Shown here: piece by piece, positions 1 to 9,209 of the stretch
Position numbering within the stretch: the stretch's first letter is position 1
Layout of the letters: every line of letters starts with the position of its first letter
From: Novosphingobium sp. ERN07
Lineage (GTDB): Bacteria; Pseudomonadota; Alphaproteobacteria; Sphingomonadales; Sphingomonadaceae
NCBI RefSeq assembly: GCF_012641335.1
Contig: NZ_JABAID010000005.1
Coordinates: 62,001-126,000 of the forward strand
Reading direction: 5' to 3'
Length of the DNA stretch: 64,000 nt
Position numbers and translations under genes: made by a program
Notes under the pieces: generated by a model
What the model saw: the letters and a program-made list of their open reading frames with translations, nothing else
Told to the model about the DNA's origin: nothing
Databases searched by the model: none

Positions 1-2189
1 TCCAGCACCTTAGCCACAATCCCATCCCTGCTCGGCAAGGTATGCGTCGCCGCACGCGCAAGCGGAATGAAACTGTCAGTCGCGGCCACGCGCGCAATCG
101 CCTTGCCCGGCGCCCGTTCCGCCAGCAGCGCCATCAGCGCCTCGTTCTGTCCGCCCGTCACACGGCATTCGTCCACCACCAGCACGCGTGGGCACGGCGC
201 AACCGCCGCCAGGACCGCATCGTCATTCACCGGTCCCAGCCAACGCAAGTCGATCACCCGCACGTTGACGCCCTGTTCCGCCAAGAGCTTCTGCGCCTGA
301 AGCGACAGGTAGAACCCGTTGCCATAGGTCACCACGGCAAGGTCGGTCCCCTCACCCGCAACCCCAATCTCGCCAAAGGCAATCGCTCCTTCCCCCGGCG
401 GCTGATAAACGCTGGCCCACAGCCCATCGCCCGCCTCATGCAGATCGCGCGTCATATACAGCGCAATCGGCTCCACAAAGACGACCACACGGCTCTCCTC
501 GTGCGCCAGCCGTACGCATTCGCGCAGCATCGCCACCGCATCGCGCCCGTTCGAAGGCACCGCCAGCACCACGCCCGGAATATCGCGAAACACAGCCAGC
601 GAATTGTCGTTATGGAAGTGCCCGCCAAACCCCTTCTGATAAGGCAACCCCGCAATCCGCACGACCATCGGGTTGGTGAACTGCCCGTCCGAAAAGAACG
701 AAAGCGTCGCCGCCTCGCCCCGGATCTGGTCCTCGGCATTGTGGACATAGGCAAGGAACTGGATCTCCGGCAACGGCAACAACCCATTGTGCGCAGCGCC
801 AATCGCCAGCCCCAGGATCGCCTGTTCATCCAACAAGGTATTGATAACCCGCGCCGATCCAAACCGCGTATGCAGCTTCTGCGTGGCGGCATAGACCCCG
901 CCTTTCGGCCCCACATCCTCGCCACAGACAATCGCGTTCGGATATTGCAGCAGCAGGTCCGCCAAAGCCCAGCTTATCAGCTTCGCCATGTGCTGCGGCT
1001 TGGCCATCGCATCGGCATCATCAGCAAACAGCGCCGCCCGCGCCTGCACTGAGGCCAGCGGACACGCAACGCCTTCGCGCCCCTGCGGCACGATGCTGGC
1101 CATCACCGCCGCCGCATCGGGCAGCTTGGGCCGCTTGATCGCCAGTTCCACCTGCCGCTCCAGCGTCGCCTCGATCTCGTCATACACTCCGCGAACCTCG
1201 GCGGCGGTCATCACGCCTTCCTCGATCAGCAGCGCCGCGCTCGCCAGCAGCGGATCGCGCTCTTCCTCGGCGCGAACCTCATCCTTTGAACGATAGGCAA
1301 GCTGCACGTCATTGCCGGCATGGCCATAGAGCCGCACTGTCTTCATATGCAGGAAAACCGGCTTACGTTGCCGCCTTACGATCTCTTCGGTGCGCTTTAC
1401 TGCCGCGTAGGTGTCGATCAGATCGCACCCGTCGCAGGCAATATAGGTCAGCCCCGCGCGGCTCGAAAAGTTCGCCTCGATCCACCCCGGCGGTGTGCGG
1501 GTGGATATACCGATCCCATTGTCCTCGCACAGGAAAATGATGGGCATCGGCGTGCCCTGAAACGCCGCCCAGCACGCCGTGTTGATCGCCCCCAGCGCCG
1601 TCGAATGGTTGGCGCTGGCATCGCCAAAGCTGCACAGCACCACGCCATCGCGCGCCAGCACCGTGCCTTCAAACCCCATCTTGCGCGCAATGCCGATGGA
1701 AAAAGCTGCGCCGACCGCCTTGGGCAGATGGCTGGCGATGGTCGACGTCTGCGGCGGAATGAACAGCCGTTTCGATCCCAGCACCTTGTGCCGCCCGCCC
1801 GAAATCGGGTCTTCGGCGCTCGCCGCAAAGCTCAACAGCATGTCCCACGCCGGATTTTCGCCCGGCACACGGTGCGCGCGATGAATCTGGAACGCGGCAT
1901 CGCGATAATGCAGAAACGCCATGTCATCCACGCGCAGCGCTTCGGCCAGCACCGCGTTGCCCTCGTGCCCCGACGAGCCGATGGTGTAAAACCCTTCACC
2001 CCGCGCCTGCAGCTTGCGGCTCATCCGGTCCAACTGCCGCGAAAGCGCCTGCGAGCGGAACAGCGCCGCCGCCCGGTCCGGCGCAAGCCCCACGTCCTGC
2101 AGCCCCAGATTTGATCGCCGCCGCAACGTGCCGTTGTCCAACGCATTCAGGAACTGCCGGTGGACCTGCTCAGCGGCATCAAGCGACAT
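1..2189 (-). CDS. Fused alpha/beta E1 component of a 2-oxoacid dehydrogenase (partial, C-terminus outside window)
   Basis: The reading frame starts at an ATG at 2189 and is open to the window edge, giving 729 visible residues. The N-terminal half is an E1-alpha module: a thiamine-diphosphate motif GDASAN sits near residues 189-194, followed by the EDNGIGIST stretch. From about residue 360 an E1-beta module follows (GEDVGPKGGVY), and the visible end is the transketolase C-terminal domain (VIDLRWLGPVNDDAV). Such enzymes decarboxylate 2-oxoacids (branched-chain or pyruvate-like) and acylate a lipoyl E2. Usually alpha and beta are separate polypeptides, so the fusion is notable. The substrate cannot be told from sequence. 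It lies 45 bases after the amidohydrolase gene and may share its transcript. Confidence 0.88.
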   Translation of the reverse strand, partial: MSLDAAEQVHRQFLNALDNGTLRRRSNLGLQDVGLAPDRAAALFRSQALSRQLDRMSRKLQARGEGFYTIGSSGHEGNAVLAEALRVDDMAFLHYRDAAFQIHRAHRVPGENPAWDMLLSFAASAEDPISGGRHKVLGSKRLFIPPQTSTIASHLPKAVGAAFSIGIARKMGFEGTVLARDGVVLCSFGDASANHSTALGAINTACWAAFQGTPMPIIFLCEDNGIGISTRTPPGWIEANFSSRAGLTYIACDGCDLIDTYAAVKRTEEIVRRQRKPVFLHMKTVRLYGHAGNDVQLAYRSKDEVRAEEERDPLLASAALLIEEGVMTAAEVRGVYDEIEATLERQVELAIKRPKLPDAAAVMASIVPQGREGVACPLASVQARAALFADDADAMAKPQHMAKLISWALADLLLQYPNAIVCGEDVGPKGGVYAATQKLHTRFGSARVINTLLDEQAILGLAIGAAHNGLLPLPEIQFLAYVHNAEDQIRGEAATLSFFSDGQFTNPMVVRIAGLPYQKGFGGHFHNDNSLAVFRDIPGVVLAVPSNGRDAVAMLRECVRLAHEESRVVVFVEPIALYMTRDLHEAGDGLWASVYQPPGEGAIAFGEIGVAGEGTDLAVVTYGNGFYLSLQAQKLLAEQGVNVRVIDLRWLGPVNDDAVLAAVAPCPRVLVVDECRVTGGQNEALMALLAERAPGKAIARVAATDSFIPLARAATHTLPSRDGIVAKVL

Positions 2190-2234
2190 CTTCAATGGTT
2201 TCCTTCGTAACGAATCCCATCGATAACCTTGCGA

Positions 2235-3128
2235 TCAGCGCAAGTCCACGACCTCCACCGCCGGAAGCTGGACCGCCCCCGGTTGCTCCGCCCAGTGCCG
2301 GGTGTTCAGCACCCCCCCATCGGCGCGCAGTTCAGCCACCAGGGCGGTATCCACTTCGGCAAAGACCCATTGCGCCGCGCCTTCAACACCCATCGCCAGC
2401 ACGCCATCTTCGGGCATCCCGCGATCCGGCGGGCCATAGACCGCCGCCGCCCCCCGATTGACGTCCACAGCAGGCGACCACTCCGCCTCCCCCACCGTGG
2501 GCGAATGCACTGCATAGCACTGCCCCTCCAGCGCCCGTGCCTGCGCGCCTAACCTTACGCGCCAGTAACCATGCAGCGAATCCGTGCACGAAGGCACCAG
2601 CAACAGATCCGCCCCGGCCTCCACACAAGCCCGCGCTAGCAGCGGAAACTCGCTGTCGTAACAAATGCTTACAGCGATTTTCCCAAGTGCAGTGTCAAAC
2701 AGACGCAAGGCCGATCCCGCGGCGATATGCCACAGCTCGCGCTCGAACCGGGTCATCACCAGTTTGTCCTGCACGCCCACTTTGCCATTGGGTGCAAAGA
2801 GCCGCGCGGCGTTGCGAAAGCGCCCATCGGCGTCCTTGCGCGGGGCTGAGGCGGCCAGAATATGCAGGCCCGTCCGCGCGGCCAGTTCAGCGTGCAACGC
2901 ATCCACACGCGGCAGCAGCGCCGAAACCGTCTCGATGGACCCTGCCAGATCGCCCATCGTTGCCGGATCAAGGCTGGCCAGTTCCATTGCGCCATATTCG
3001 GGAAACACCGCCAGCGACGCCCCAGCCTGCGCTGCGTCTTCAACCCAGCGCGTCAGCTTGGCCGCATAGGCATCCCAGCTATCCAGCCGATCAATCGGAT
3101 ATTGCGCGGCGGCTACGGTGAAACTCAC
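2235..3128 (-). CDS. Carbon-nitrogen hydrolase (nitrilase superfamily)
   Basis: About 297 residues with the nitrilase Glu-Lys-Cys triad in order: Glu in VFPEYGAME (about residue 44), Lys in VQDKLVMTRFE and Cys in VSICYDSEFP. The family hydrolyses amides or nitriles; this branch is usually called omega-amidase-like or simply amidohydrolase, and the substrate is unknown. I chose the GTG at 3128 because its GTGA overlaps the TGA of the upstream acetyltransferase by four bases and a GAAG lies just before it. An in-frame TTG 15 bases upstream is the alternative. It is probably co-translated with the GNAT gene. Confidence 0.85.
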   Translation of the reverse strand: MSFTVAAAQYPIDRLDSWDAYAAKLTRWVEDAAQAGASLAVFPEYGAMELASLDPATMGDLAGSIETVSALLPRVDALHAELAARTGLHILAASAPRKDADGRFRNAARLFAPNGKVGVQDKLVMTRFERELWHIAAGSALRLFDTALGKIAVSICYDSEFPLLARACVEAGADLLLVPSCTDSLHGYWRVRLGAQARALEGQCYAVHSPTVGEAEWSPAVDVNRGAAAVYGPPDRGMPEDGVLAMGVEGAAQWVFAEVDTALVAELRADGGVLNTRHWAEQPGAVQLPAVEVVDLR

Positions 3129-3712
3129 CACTGCTTCAACCAATACTGCATCACGTTCACCCGTTCAGCCTCGGCCCCATGCTCTTTCCACGCCAGTTCC
3201 GTGGTCAGGCCCGGCACCAGCCCATATCCCCGCTTCGCCCAGAACGCATCGAGCGGCATATAGCCCGCAGGCCGCGCCGGATGATTCCCGGCCCGCACCA
3301 CCGCTGCAAAACAGGCCGCATTTGCGCCGCACTGCATCGCCTGCCGCTCCCGATGGTCGAAAAAAGCATGGCCAATCCCTGCCCCACGATATTCGGGCAG
3401 CAGCACGCTTTCCCCAAAATAGAACAGCCGCGCCACATCGATCCCCCGCTCTTCGAACGGCCTGCGGAACTCCGCCTTCTGGTGCATCATTGGGGCCGCC
3501 GTAGCGGCCCCCACGATCCGCTCGCCGTCAAACGCCGCCACCAGCACTGCATCGAGCGCAGCCGCATATTCGGCCAGATAGTCTGCCTCATAAGCCGCAT
3601 CCCCATCGTAGAGATAGGGAAAGTCGGCAAACACGGCGATCCGCAACCGCCCCAGATCGTCCAGCACCGCCGCAATCTCAGGTCCGGTCAGCGGCCTGAC
3701 CGAAATCGCCAT
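3125..3712 (-). CDS. GNAT family N-acetyltransferase
   Basis: A 195-residue acetyltransferase. The acetyl-CoA motif is visible in the stretch ESVLLPEYRGAGIGHAFFD, with the R/Q-x-x-G-x-G/A signature as RGAGIG. The acceptor substrate is unknown. The ATG at 3712 shares its first base with the last base of the upstream SnoaL-like gene's TGA (TGATG arrangement), which supports this start over a TTG 24 bases upstream. The downstream amidohydrolase overlaps its stop, so SnoaL-like protein, GNAT and amidohydrolase form one tight operon. Confidence 0.85.
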   Translation of the reverse strand: MAISVRPLTGPEIAAVLDDLGRLRIAVFADFPYLYDGDAAYEADYLAEYAAALDAVLVAAFDGERIVGAATAAPMMHQKAEFRRPFEERGIDVARLFYFGESVLLPEYRGAGIGHAFFDHRERQAMQCGANAACFAAVVRAGNHPARPAGYMPLDAFWAKRGYGLVPGLTTELAWKEHGAEAERVNVMQYWLKQW

Positions 3713-4140
3713 CAGCCGACCACCTGTTTCATCCAATCTGCCAGATTGTAATACATCGTCAGCCGCGTGATCTTCCCGCCATCGATGGCAAGGAACGCGC
3801 CCGCCGGCAGCACGTACGTCTGCCCGCTCGCTTCCGGTAAACCCTCGTCCGTCGCCAGATATTCGCCGTGGACCACGAACTCCGCCGAAGCACGGGTGCC
3901 ATCCTCGCTCGCCATCAGCACGATATCGGCCAGCCGTTCCTTGTAGCAGCGCTCCATATGCCCCAAAAATTCAGCGAACTTGGCCTTGCCCGTCACGCGC
4001 TCGCCCTGATTCACATCATGCGCCACATCATCGCTCAGGCAATCGAGCATCCCGGCCCAATTGCCCGCGTTAAACGCCGCGTAATAACGGGTAAGCAGGG
4101 CAATCGCATCAGTTCGGGCAGCAGGGCTGGTCATCGGCAT
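3712..4140 (-). CDS. SnoaL-like / NTF2-fold protein
   Basis: 142 residues with the start of a SnoaL/ketosteroid-isomerase-like fold ([30 protein letters not shown]). These small alpha+beta barrels bind or isomerise small hydrophobic molecules; no specific reaction can be assigned. A strong AGGAG lies just upstream: it is 3 bases from the ATG at 4140 and 9 bases from the next ATG at 4134, so the true start may be 4134. First gene of a minus-strand operon that diverges from purC across a gap of about 220 bases. Confidence 0.8.
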   Translation of the reverse strand: MPMTSPAARTDAIALLTRYYAAFNAGNWAGMLDCLSDDVAHDVNQGERVTGKAKFAEFLGHMERCYKERLADIVLMASEDGTRASAEFVVHGEYLATDEGLPEASGQTYVLPAGAFLAIDGGKITRLTMYYNLADWMKQVVG

Positions 4141-4266
4141 TTACTCCTTTTGACCCGATCTAACGCCAAGCGTCGCGCCGTTCCAGCGCCCTGCCGTGCA
4201 AGGCTTCATTGCAGCCCCGCGTGCAATTGCACTTTTGCGCTCGTTCGCTTATGGGCCGGAAGAACG

Positions 4267-4315
4267 CCCCGGCGCTTGCGATGGATTCGCCTCCAACGCG
4301 ATGCCGGGGTTTTGT
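4267..4315 (+). promoter_or_regulatory. Hairpin in the purC leader
   Basis: CCCCGGC at 4267-4273 pairs with GCCGGGG at 4303-4309, enclosing a smaller GCG...CGC stem, and is followed by GTTTTGT. It sits 45 bases upstream of the purC start and has terminator-like form. Whether it acts as an attenuator is inference. The rest of the 4141-4359 divergent gap shows nothing else I can name. Confidence 0.35.
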
Positions 4316-4359
4316 ATTCTGGCCGGGCCGCTGCCCGGCGCCGTGCAGGAAGACCGATC

Positions 4360-5145
4360 ATGTCCCGTCGCCGCCAGATCTACGAAGGCAAGGCCAAGAT
4401 CCTTTACGAAGGCCCCGAACCGGGCACGATCATCCAGTATTTCAAGGATGATGCCACCGCGTTCAACGCGCAAAAGCGCGGCACGATCAACGGCAAGGGC
4501 GTGATCAACAACCGCATCAGCGAATATGTGTTCACGCGCCTCGCCCATATCGGCATCCCCACCCACTTCATCCGCCGCCTGAACATGCGCGAACAGCTCG
4601 TGCGGCAGGCAGAGATCATCCCGATCGAAGTGGTCGTGCGAAATATCGCCGCAGGCTCCATCTCCAAGCGCCTTGGCATCGAAGAGGGTGAGCCGCTGCC
4701 GCACACCCTGATCGAATACTATTACAAGGACGATGCGCTGGGCGATCCGATGATCGCCGAAGAGCACATCGCCTGCTTCGGCTGGGCATCGAACGAGGAA
4801 ATGCAGGACATCTCCTCGATGGCCATCCGCGTGAACGATTTCCTCTGCGGCATGTTCGCGGCGATCAACATCAGCCTCGTCGATTTCAAGCTCGAATTCG
4901 GCCGCATCTGGGACGGCGACTACAGCCGCGTGATCCTAGCCGACGAAATCAGCCCCGACGGCTGCCGCCTGTGGGACATGACCACCGGCGAAAAGCTCGA
5001 CAAGGACCGCTTCCGCCGCGACTTGGGCGGCGAGGAAGAAGCCTACCAGGAAGTCGCCCGCCGCCTCGGCCTGCTGGAAAACGACGGCGGACCGAGCGAG
5101 GTGTTCGACTTGGGCGCACATCGCAAGCTGCGCGGAAAGAAGTAA
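4360..5145 (+). CDS. purC: Phosphoribosylaminoimidazole-succinocarboxamide synthase (SAICAR synthetase)
   Basis: 261 residues, normal for the bacterial enzyme. It condenses CAIR with aspartate using ATP in de novo purine synthesis. The sequence shows the N-terminal [11 protein letters not shown], the [14 protein letters not shown] segment and VDFKLEFGR / [14 protein letters not shown], all family signatures. The ATG at 4360 is preceded by AGGAAG at a suitable distance; longer upstream reading in the same frame has no family similarity. The gene is monocistronic here, ending at a strong terminator, while purS-purQ lie 7 kb downstream on the same strand. Confidence 0.97.
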   Translation: MSRRRQIYEGKAKILYEGPEPGTIIQYFKDDATAFNAQKRGTINGKGVINNRISEYVFTRLAHIGIPTHFIRRLNMREQLVRQAEIIPIEVVVRNIAAGSISKRLGIEEGEPLPHTLIEYYYKDDALGDPMIAEEHIACFGWASNEEMQDISSMAIRVNDFLCGMFAAINISLVDFKLEFGRIWDGDYSRVILADEISPDGCRLWDMTTGEKLDKDRFRRDLGGEEEAYQEVARRLGLLENDGGPSEVFDLGAHRKLRGKK

Positions 5146-5165
5146 GCTTTAACGCACGCTGCAAC

Positions 5166-5200
5166 AAAACCCCCCTCCGGCAGCGGAGGGGTTTTTGTTT
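5166..5200 (+). terminator. Rho-independent terminator after purC
   Basis: CCCCTCCG (5172-5179), loop GCAG, CGGAGGGG (5184-5191) followed by TTTTTG. The mirrored A-run upstream could also make it work on the other strand. Confidence 0.9.
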
Positions 5201-5235
5201 GCGCCGCTACCGCCAAGCGGGCAAACCACCGCGCA

Positions 5236-8076
5236 ATGATCTTCCGCCGCCTGCTTCCCCTCGCCACTGCCCTCACTCTCGCTGCCTGCGCCGCGCAACC
5301 TGCGACCATCGCCAGCGCGCCCAAACCCACGTGGGCGTTCGAGCAGAGCGACCTGCCGCCCGATCCCGCCTACCGCTATGGCCAGCTTCCCAACGGGTTG
5401 CGCTTCATCATCCGCCAAAACGCCACGCCCGCAGGCACTGCGCTGGTGCGCATGGACATTGCCACCGGGTCGCTGGACGAGCGCGAGAGCGAGCGCGGGT
5501 TCGCGCATTTCATAGAGCATATGGCCTTCAACGGCTCGACCCATGTGCCCGAAGGCGAGATGATCAAGCTGCTGGAGCGCAACGGCCTGTCGTTCGGCGC
5601 AGACACCAACGCGCAGACCTCGTTCGAACAGACGCTCTACATGCTCGATCTGCCGCGCGCCGATCCCAAGCTGCTCGACACCGCGCTGATGCTCATGCGC
5701 GAAACGGCGAGTGAACTGACGTTTGATCCGCAGGCCGTGGCACGCGAACGCGGCGTCGTGCTGTCCGAACTGCGCGATGGGCAAGGCTGGCAGCGCACCA
5801 ATCTGGAAGACCAGATCGCCTTCTTCTATCCGCAGGCGACTTATCCCAAACGCCTGCCCATCGGCACGATCGAGGCTCTGAACGCCGCAACCGCCGAAAC
5901 GCTGAAAGCCTTCTGGACGCGCGAATATGTGCCGTCGAACATGACGCTGGTCGTCGTGGGTGATTTCGAACCCGATGCGATAGAGGCCGCAATCCGCGCC
6001 CGCTTCGCCGATTGGCAAGCAAAGCCCGCAACCCCGCGCCCCGATGAAGGCAAAGTCGATCCAAAGCAGAAAGCCCGGACCGACATCCACATCGATCCCT
6101 CCTTGTCAGAGCGCGTCACCGCATCGCGCCACGGGCCTTGGCTGGATGAGCCTGACACCGTGGCCAATCGCCGCACCGCCCTGTTGCGCCAGATTGGCTA
6201 CGGCGCGGTCAACCGCCGCTTTCAGCGCATGAGCCGCGTGCCCGATCCGCCGTTCCGTGGCGCAGGCTTTGGCACCAGCGACGTGTTCGAAATCGGTCGC
6301 ACCACCAACCTCATCGTCGATACCGTGGACGGCGGCTGGCAGCGCGGGTTTGCCGCCGCAACCGGGGCCTATGCCCGCGCCCTGTCCGGCCAGTTCACGC
6401 AGGCCGAGATCGATGAACAGGTCGCCAATATCCGCACCGCGCTGGAAAACGGTGCAGCCGGGGCCGACACCCGCTCGCACGGCACGCTGGTCGCCGCCGC
6501 GCTTGCACTGGTGCGCGATGATCAGGTGCCCACCACACCGCAATCGGGCCTCGATCGGTTCAACCAGTTCGCGCCCACGATCACGCCAACGTCGGTCATG
6601 GCCGCGCTCAAGGCCGAGGCTGTTCCGCTCAAAGACCCGTTGATCCGTTTTCAGGGCCGCACCCCGCCCACCGGGGGCGAAAAGGCGCTGCGCCAGACCT
6701 TTGCTAAGGCCACCCGCGCCAAGGCACCGGCGGGCGAAGTCCCCGCCCCGGTGCCCTTTGCCTATACGGATTTCGGCCAGCCCGGCGCGGTCGTTTCCGA
6801 TATCATCGAACCGCTCTACGGCATCCGAGAAATCCGCTTTGCCAACAACGTCCGCCTCAACCTCAAGAGCACCGATCTTGCAAAGGACCGCATCCAGCTC
6901 AGCCTCAATCTCGATGGCGGCGAAATGCTTGACAGCAAGGCCGATCCGCTGGTGACCGAGATGACCGCCGTCCTCGCGCGCGGCGGGCTGGGCAAGCATA
7001 GCGAGGACGATCTGCAAACGCTGCTTGCGGGCCGCTCGGTCGGGATGGGCCTTGGCATATCGGGCGATACTTTCGTCACCGATGCTTCCACCACCCCGCG
7101 CGATCTGGCGCTGCAACTTCAGCTCTGGGCCGCGCTGATCAGCGATCCCGGCTATCGCGCTGAGGGCGAAGTGGCCTATCGCCAGAACATCGCCAATTTC
7201 TTCGCGCGCCTGCGGTCCTCGCCCGGCGCAGCACTGGCGAACAGCATCGGCGGCATCCTGTCCGACAACGATCCGCGTTTTACCCTGCAAAGCCAGGAAG
7301 ACTACGCCGCACTCAGCTTCGCCAAGCTGCGCACCGCGCTGACCGACCGCCTGACCAACGGCGCACTGGAAATCGCGATAGTGGGTGACATTGATGAAGC
7401 CGCCGCGATCGATGCTGTCGCCCGCACGTTCGGCGCTCTCCCCTCGCGCGAAGCCGGTTTCCGCCCCTACACCGCCCAGCGCCAGCGCAGCTTCACGGCC
7501 TCACGGGGCGTGCAGGAAATCCGCCACACTGGCGAGGCCAACCAGGCCATCGTCCGCATGGTCTGGCCCACCCGTGACGATAGCGATGCGGACGAGGCCG
7601 TCGCGCTGTCGCTCCTCGATGCCGTGGTGGGGATCGAAGTGCTCGATACCGTGCGCGAAAAGCTGGGCAAGGCCTACAGCCCCGGCGCATCCAGCGCCCT
7701 GAGCCGCGTCTGGACCGGCTATGGTACCTTCACCATCAACGCCTCGGTCGATCTGGCCGACGTGACCGCCACCCGCGCTGCTCTGGTCGAAACGCTGCGC
7801 GCACTGGCCACTGCGCCGGTCGACCCCGACGTTCTCCAACGCGCCCGCGCACCCATGTTGGAACGCATCGACAATGCGCTGAAAACCAACAGCGGCTGGA
7901 TGGCGCTGGCCGAAAATGCGCAAACCCGGCCCGACCGCCTGGCCCGTGCCAAGGCCGCCCGCGCGCGGCTGGAAAAGGTCACCGCCGCCGATCTTCAGGC
8001 CCTCGCTCGTCGCTACCTTGCGCCCGAAAAGGCGGTGGAACTGCTGGTCCTGCCCGAAGGTGCGCCAGCACCCTAA
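5236..8076 (+). CDS. M16 family zinc metallopeptidase, predicted lipoprotein
   Basis: 946 residues, a tandem four-lobed M16 protease of the PqqL/insulinase type. The inverted zinc motif HFIEH is at residues 91-95. The N-terminus is a lipoprotein signal with lipobox LAAC (Cys18), so the mature enzyme should be anchored to a membrane facing the periplasm. The C-terminal half repeats the M16 fold without a zinc motif, as usual in the family. Substrates are probably peptides; function is inferred from family only. Its TAA overlaps the stop of the convergent ABC permease gene by two bases, so no terminator separates them. A second M16 gene lies at 50468-53365. Confidence 0.92.
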   Translation: MIFRRLLPLATALTLAACAAQPATIASAPKPTWAFEQSDLPPDPAYRYGQLPNGLRFIIRQNATPAGTALVRMDIATGSLDERESERGFAHFIEHMAFNGSTHVPEGEMIKLLERNGLSFGADTNAQTSFEQTLYMLDLPRADPKLLDTALMLMRETASELTFDPQAVARERGVVLSELRDGQGWQRTNLEDQIAFFYPQATYPKRLPIGTIEALNAATAETLKAFWTREYVPSNMTLVVVGDFEPDAIEAAIRARFADWQAKPATPRPDEGKVDPKQKARTDIHIDPSLSERVTASRHGPWLDEPDTVANRRTALLRQIGYGAVNRRFQRMSRVPDPPFRGAGFGTSDVFEIGRTTNLIVDTVDGGWQRGFAAATGAYARALSGQFTQAEIDEQVANIRTALENGAAGADTRSHGTLVAAALALVRDDQVPTTPQSGLDRFNQFAPTITPTSVMAALKAEAVPLKDPLIRFQGRTPPTGGEKALRQTFAKATRAKAPAGEVPAPVPFAYTDFGQPGAVVSDIIEPLYGIREIRFANNVRLNLKSTDLAKDRIQLSLNLDGGEMLDSKADPLVTEMTAVLARGGLGKHSEDDLQTLLAGRSVGMGLGISGDTFVTDASTTPRDLALQLQLWAALISDPGYRAEGEVAYRQNIANFFARLRSSPGAALANSIGGILSDNDPRFTLQSQEDYAALSFAKLRTALTDRLTNGALEIAIVGDIDEAAAIDAVARTFGALPSREAGFRPYTAQRQRSFTASRGVQEIRHTGEANQAIVRMVWPTRDDSDADEAVALSLLDAVVGIEVLDTVREKLGKAYSPGASSALSRVWTGYGTFTINASVDLADVTATRAALVETLRALATAPVDPDVLQRARAPMLERIDNALKTNSGWMALAENAQTRPDRLARAKAARARLEKVTAADLQALARRYLAPEKAVELLVLPEGAPAP

Positions 8077-9209
8077 GCCACCGTGTCCTGATAACGCCGC
8101 ACCGCCACCGTCCCAAGCACGCCCAGCATTCCCGCCAGCACGCCCAGTTCCCACGCCGCATCGCCAAGCGTCCACCCTTTCAGCATGATCCCACGCACCA
8201 GCCGGATGTAATGCGTGGTCGGCAGCATCTCGGCCAGCCATTGCGCCCACGTCGGCATTCCCCTGAAAGGAAAGGCAAAGCCGGACAGCAGGATCGATGG
8301 CAGCATGTAGAAGAAGCTCATCTGCATCGCCTGAAGCTGGCTTGTCGCCACGGTAGAGAGCATGAAGCCCAACGCCAGACTGGTCACCATGAACAGCAGC
8401 GTCGATGCCAGCGTGAGGGTAACAGAGCCTTCGAAGGGCACGCGAAACACCACTTGCGCCGCCATCAGGATCACCGCCATCTGCACCACGCCGATCACCA
8501 GATAGGGCACGATCTTGCCCACCATCACCTCGAACGGGCGCAAGGGCGTGGCCAGCAGGTTCTCCATTGTCCCCTGCTCCACCTCGCGGGTTACCGAAAG
8601 TGCGGTCAGCATCACCATCGTCATCGAAAGCACGATGGCCAGCAGCCCCGGCACCGTGTTATGGCTGGTAATGCCTTCGGGATTGTAGCTGCGGTGAATG
8701 ACCAGATCAACCGGCGGTTGCCCCGGCATCCGCATCGCCAGCGGGCCGATCAGATCGTGCGAAAGCGCGCCGTCCACTGCCTGCTGGATCGCCCCGATGG
8801 CATTGCCGGTCGAAGCAGGGTCGGTTGCGTCGGCCGTCACCAGCAGTTGCGGCCGCGTGCCGCGCACCAGATCGCGGCCAAAGTCCGGCGGCACGGTGAC
8901 AAGGAACTGCACCACGCCGTCTTTCAGCAACCGCTCTCCCTCACCCGGTGCGGACACTACATGCGTAACACGGAAATAGGTGGTGTTGCGCAAGGCCGCA
9001 TCGATGCTGCGCGAGAACTGCGAAGTGTCGTTGATTTCCAGCGCCATCGGCAAGCCGCGGGGATCGTTGTTGATTGCAAAGCCAAAGATCGTCAGTTGCA
9101 AGATCGGCATCATCAGCATCATGCCGATCGTGCCCGGATCGCGCATCATCTGGCGCACTTCTTTGAACACCATCGCGGCAATTCGCGTGAAGGCAGCACG
9201 CCAGATCAC
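8073..9209 (-). CDS. ABC-2 type transporter permease
   Basis: 378 residues: one N-terminal membrane helix (LMMPILQLTIFGFAI), a large extracytoplasmic domain, then about five C-terminal helices, with the ABC-2 signature around REVEQGTMENLLATPL. Similar to YbhR/YhhJ permeases that work with an ATPase and an HlyD-type fusion protein. The GTG at 9209 overlaps the TGA of the ATPase gene (GTGA), indicating translational coupling. Only one permease gene is present, whereas YbhGFSR systems have two, so this one may homodimerise. Last gene of the operon. Confidence 0.92.
   Translation of the reverse strand: MIWRAAFTRIAAMVFKEVRQMMRDPGTIGMMLMMPILQLTIFGFAINNDPRGLPMALEINDTSQFSRSIDAALRNTTYFRVTHVVSAPGEGERLLKDGVVQFLVTVPPDFGRDLVRGTRPQLLVTADATDPASTGNAIGAIQQAVDGALSHDLIGPLAMRMPGQPPVDLVIHRSYNPEGITSHNTVPGLLAIVLSMTMVMLTALSVTREVEQGTMENLLATPLRPFEVMVGKIVPYLVIGVVQMAVILMAAQVVFRVPFEGSVTLTLASTLLFMVTSLALGFMLSTVATSQLQAMQMSFFYMLPSILLSGFAFPFRGMPTWAQWLAEMLPTTHYIRLVRGIMLKGWTLGDAAWELGVLAGMLGVLGTVAVRRYQDTVA

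Noticed and set aside
42..1052. 336-codon plus-strand frame over the E1 gene
   Set aside because: Arg/His/Gln-rich translation, antisense to a frame with clear E1 motifs.
4141..4359. Purine riboswitch upstream of purC
   Set aside because: The conserved purine aptamer core is not seen; only a terminator-like hairpin is present.
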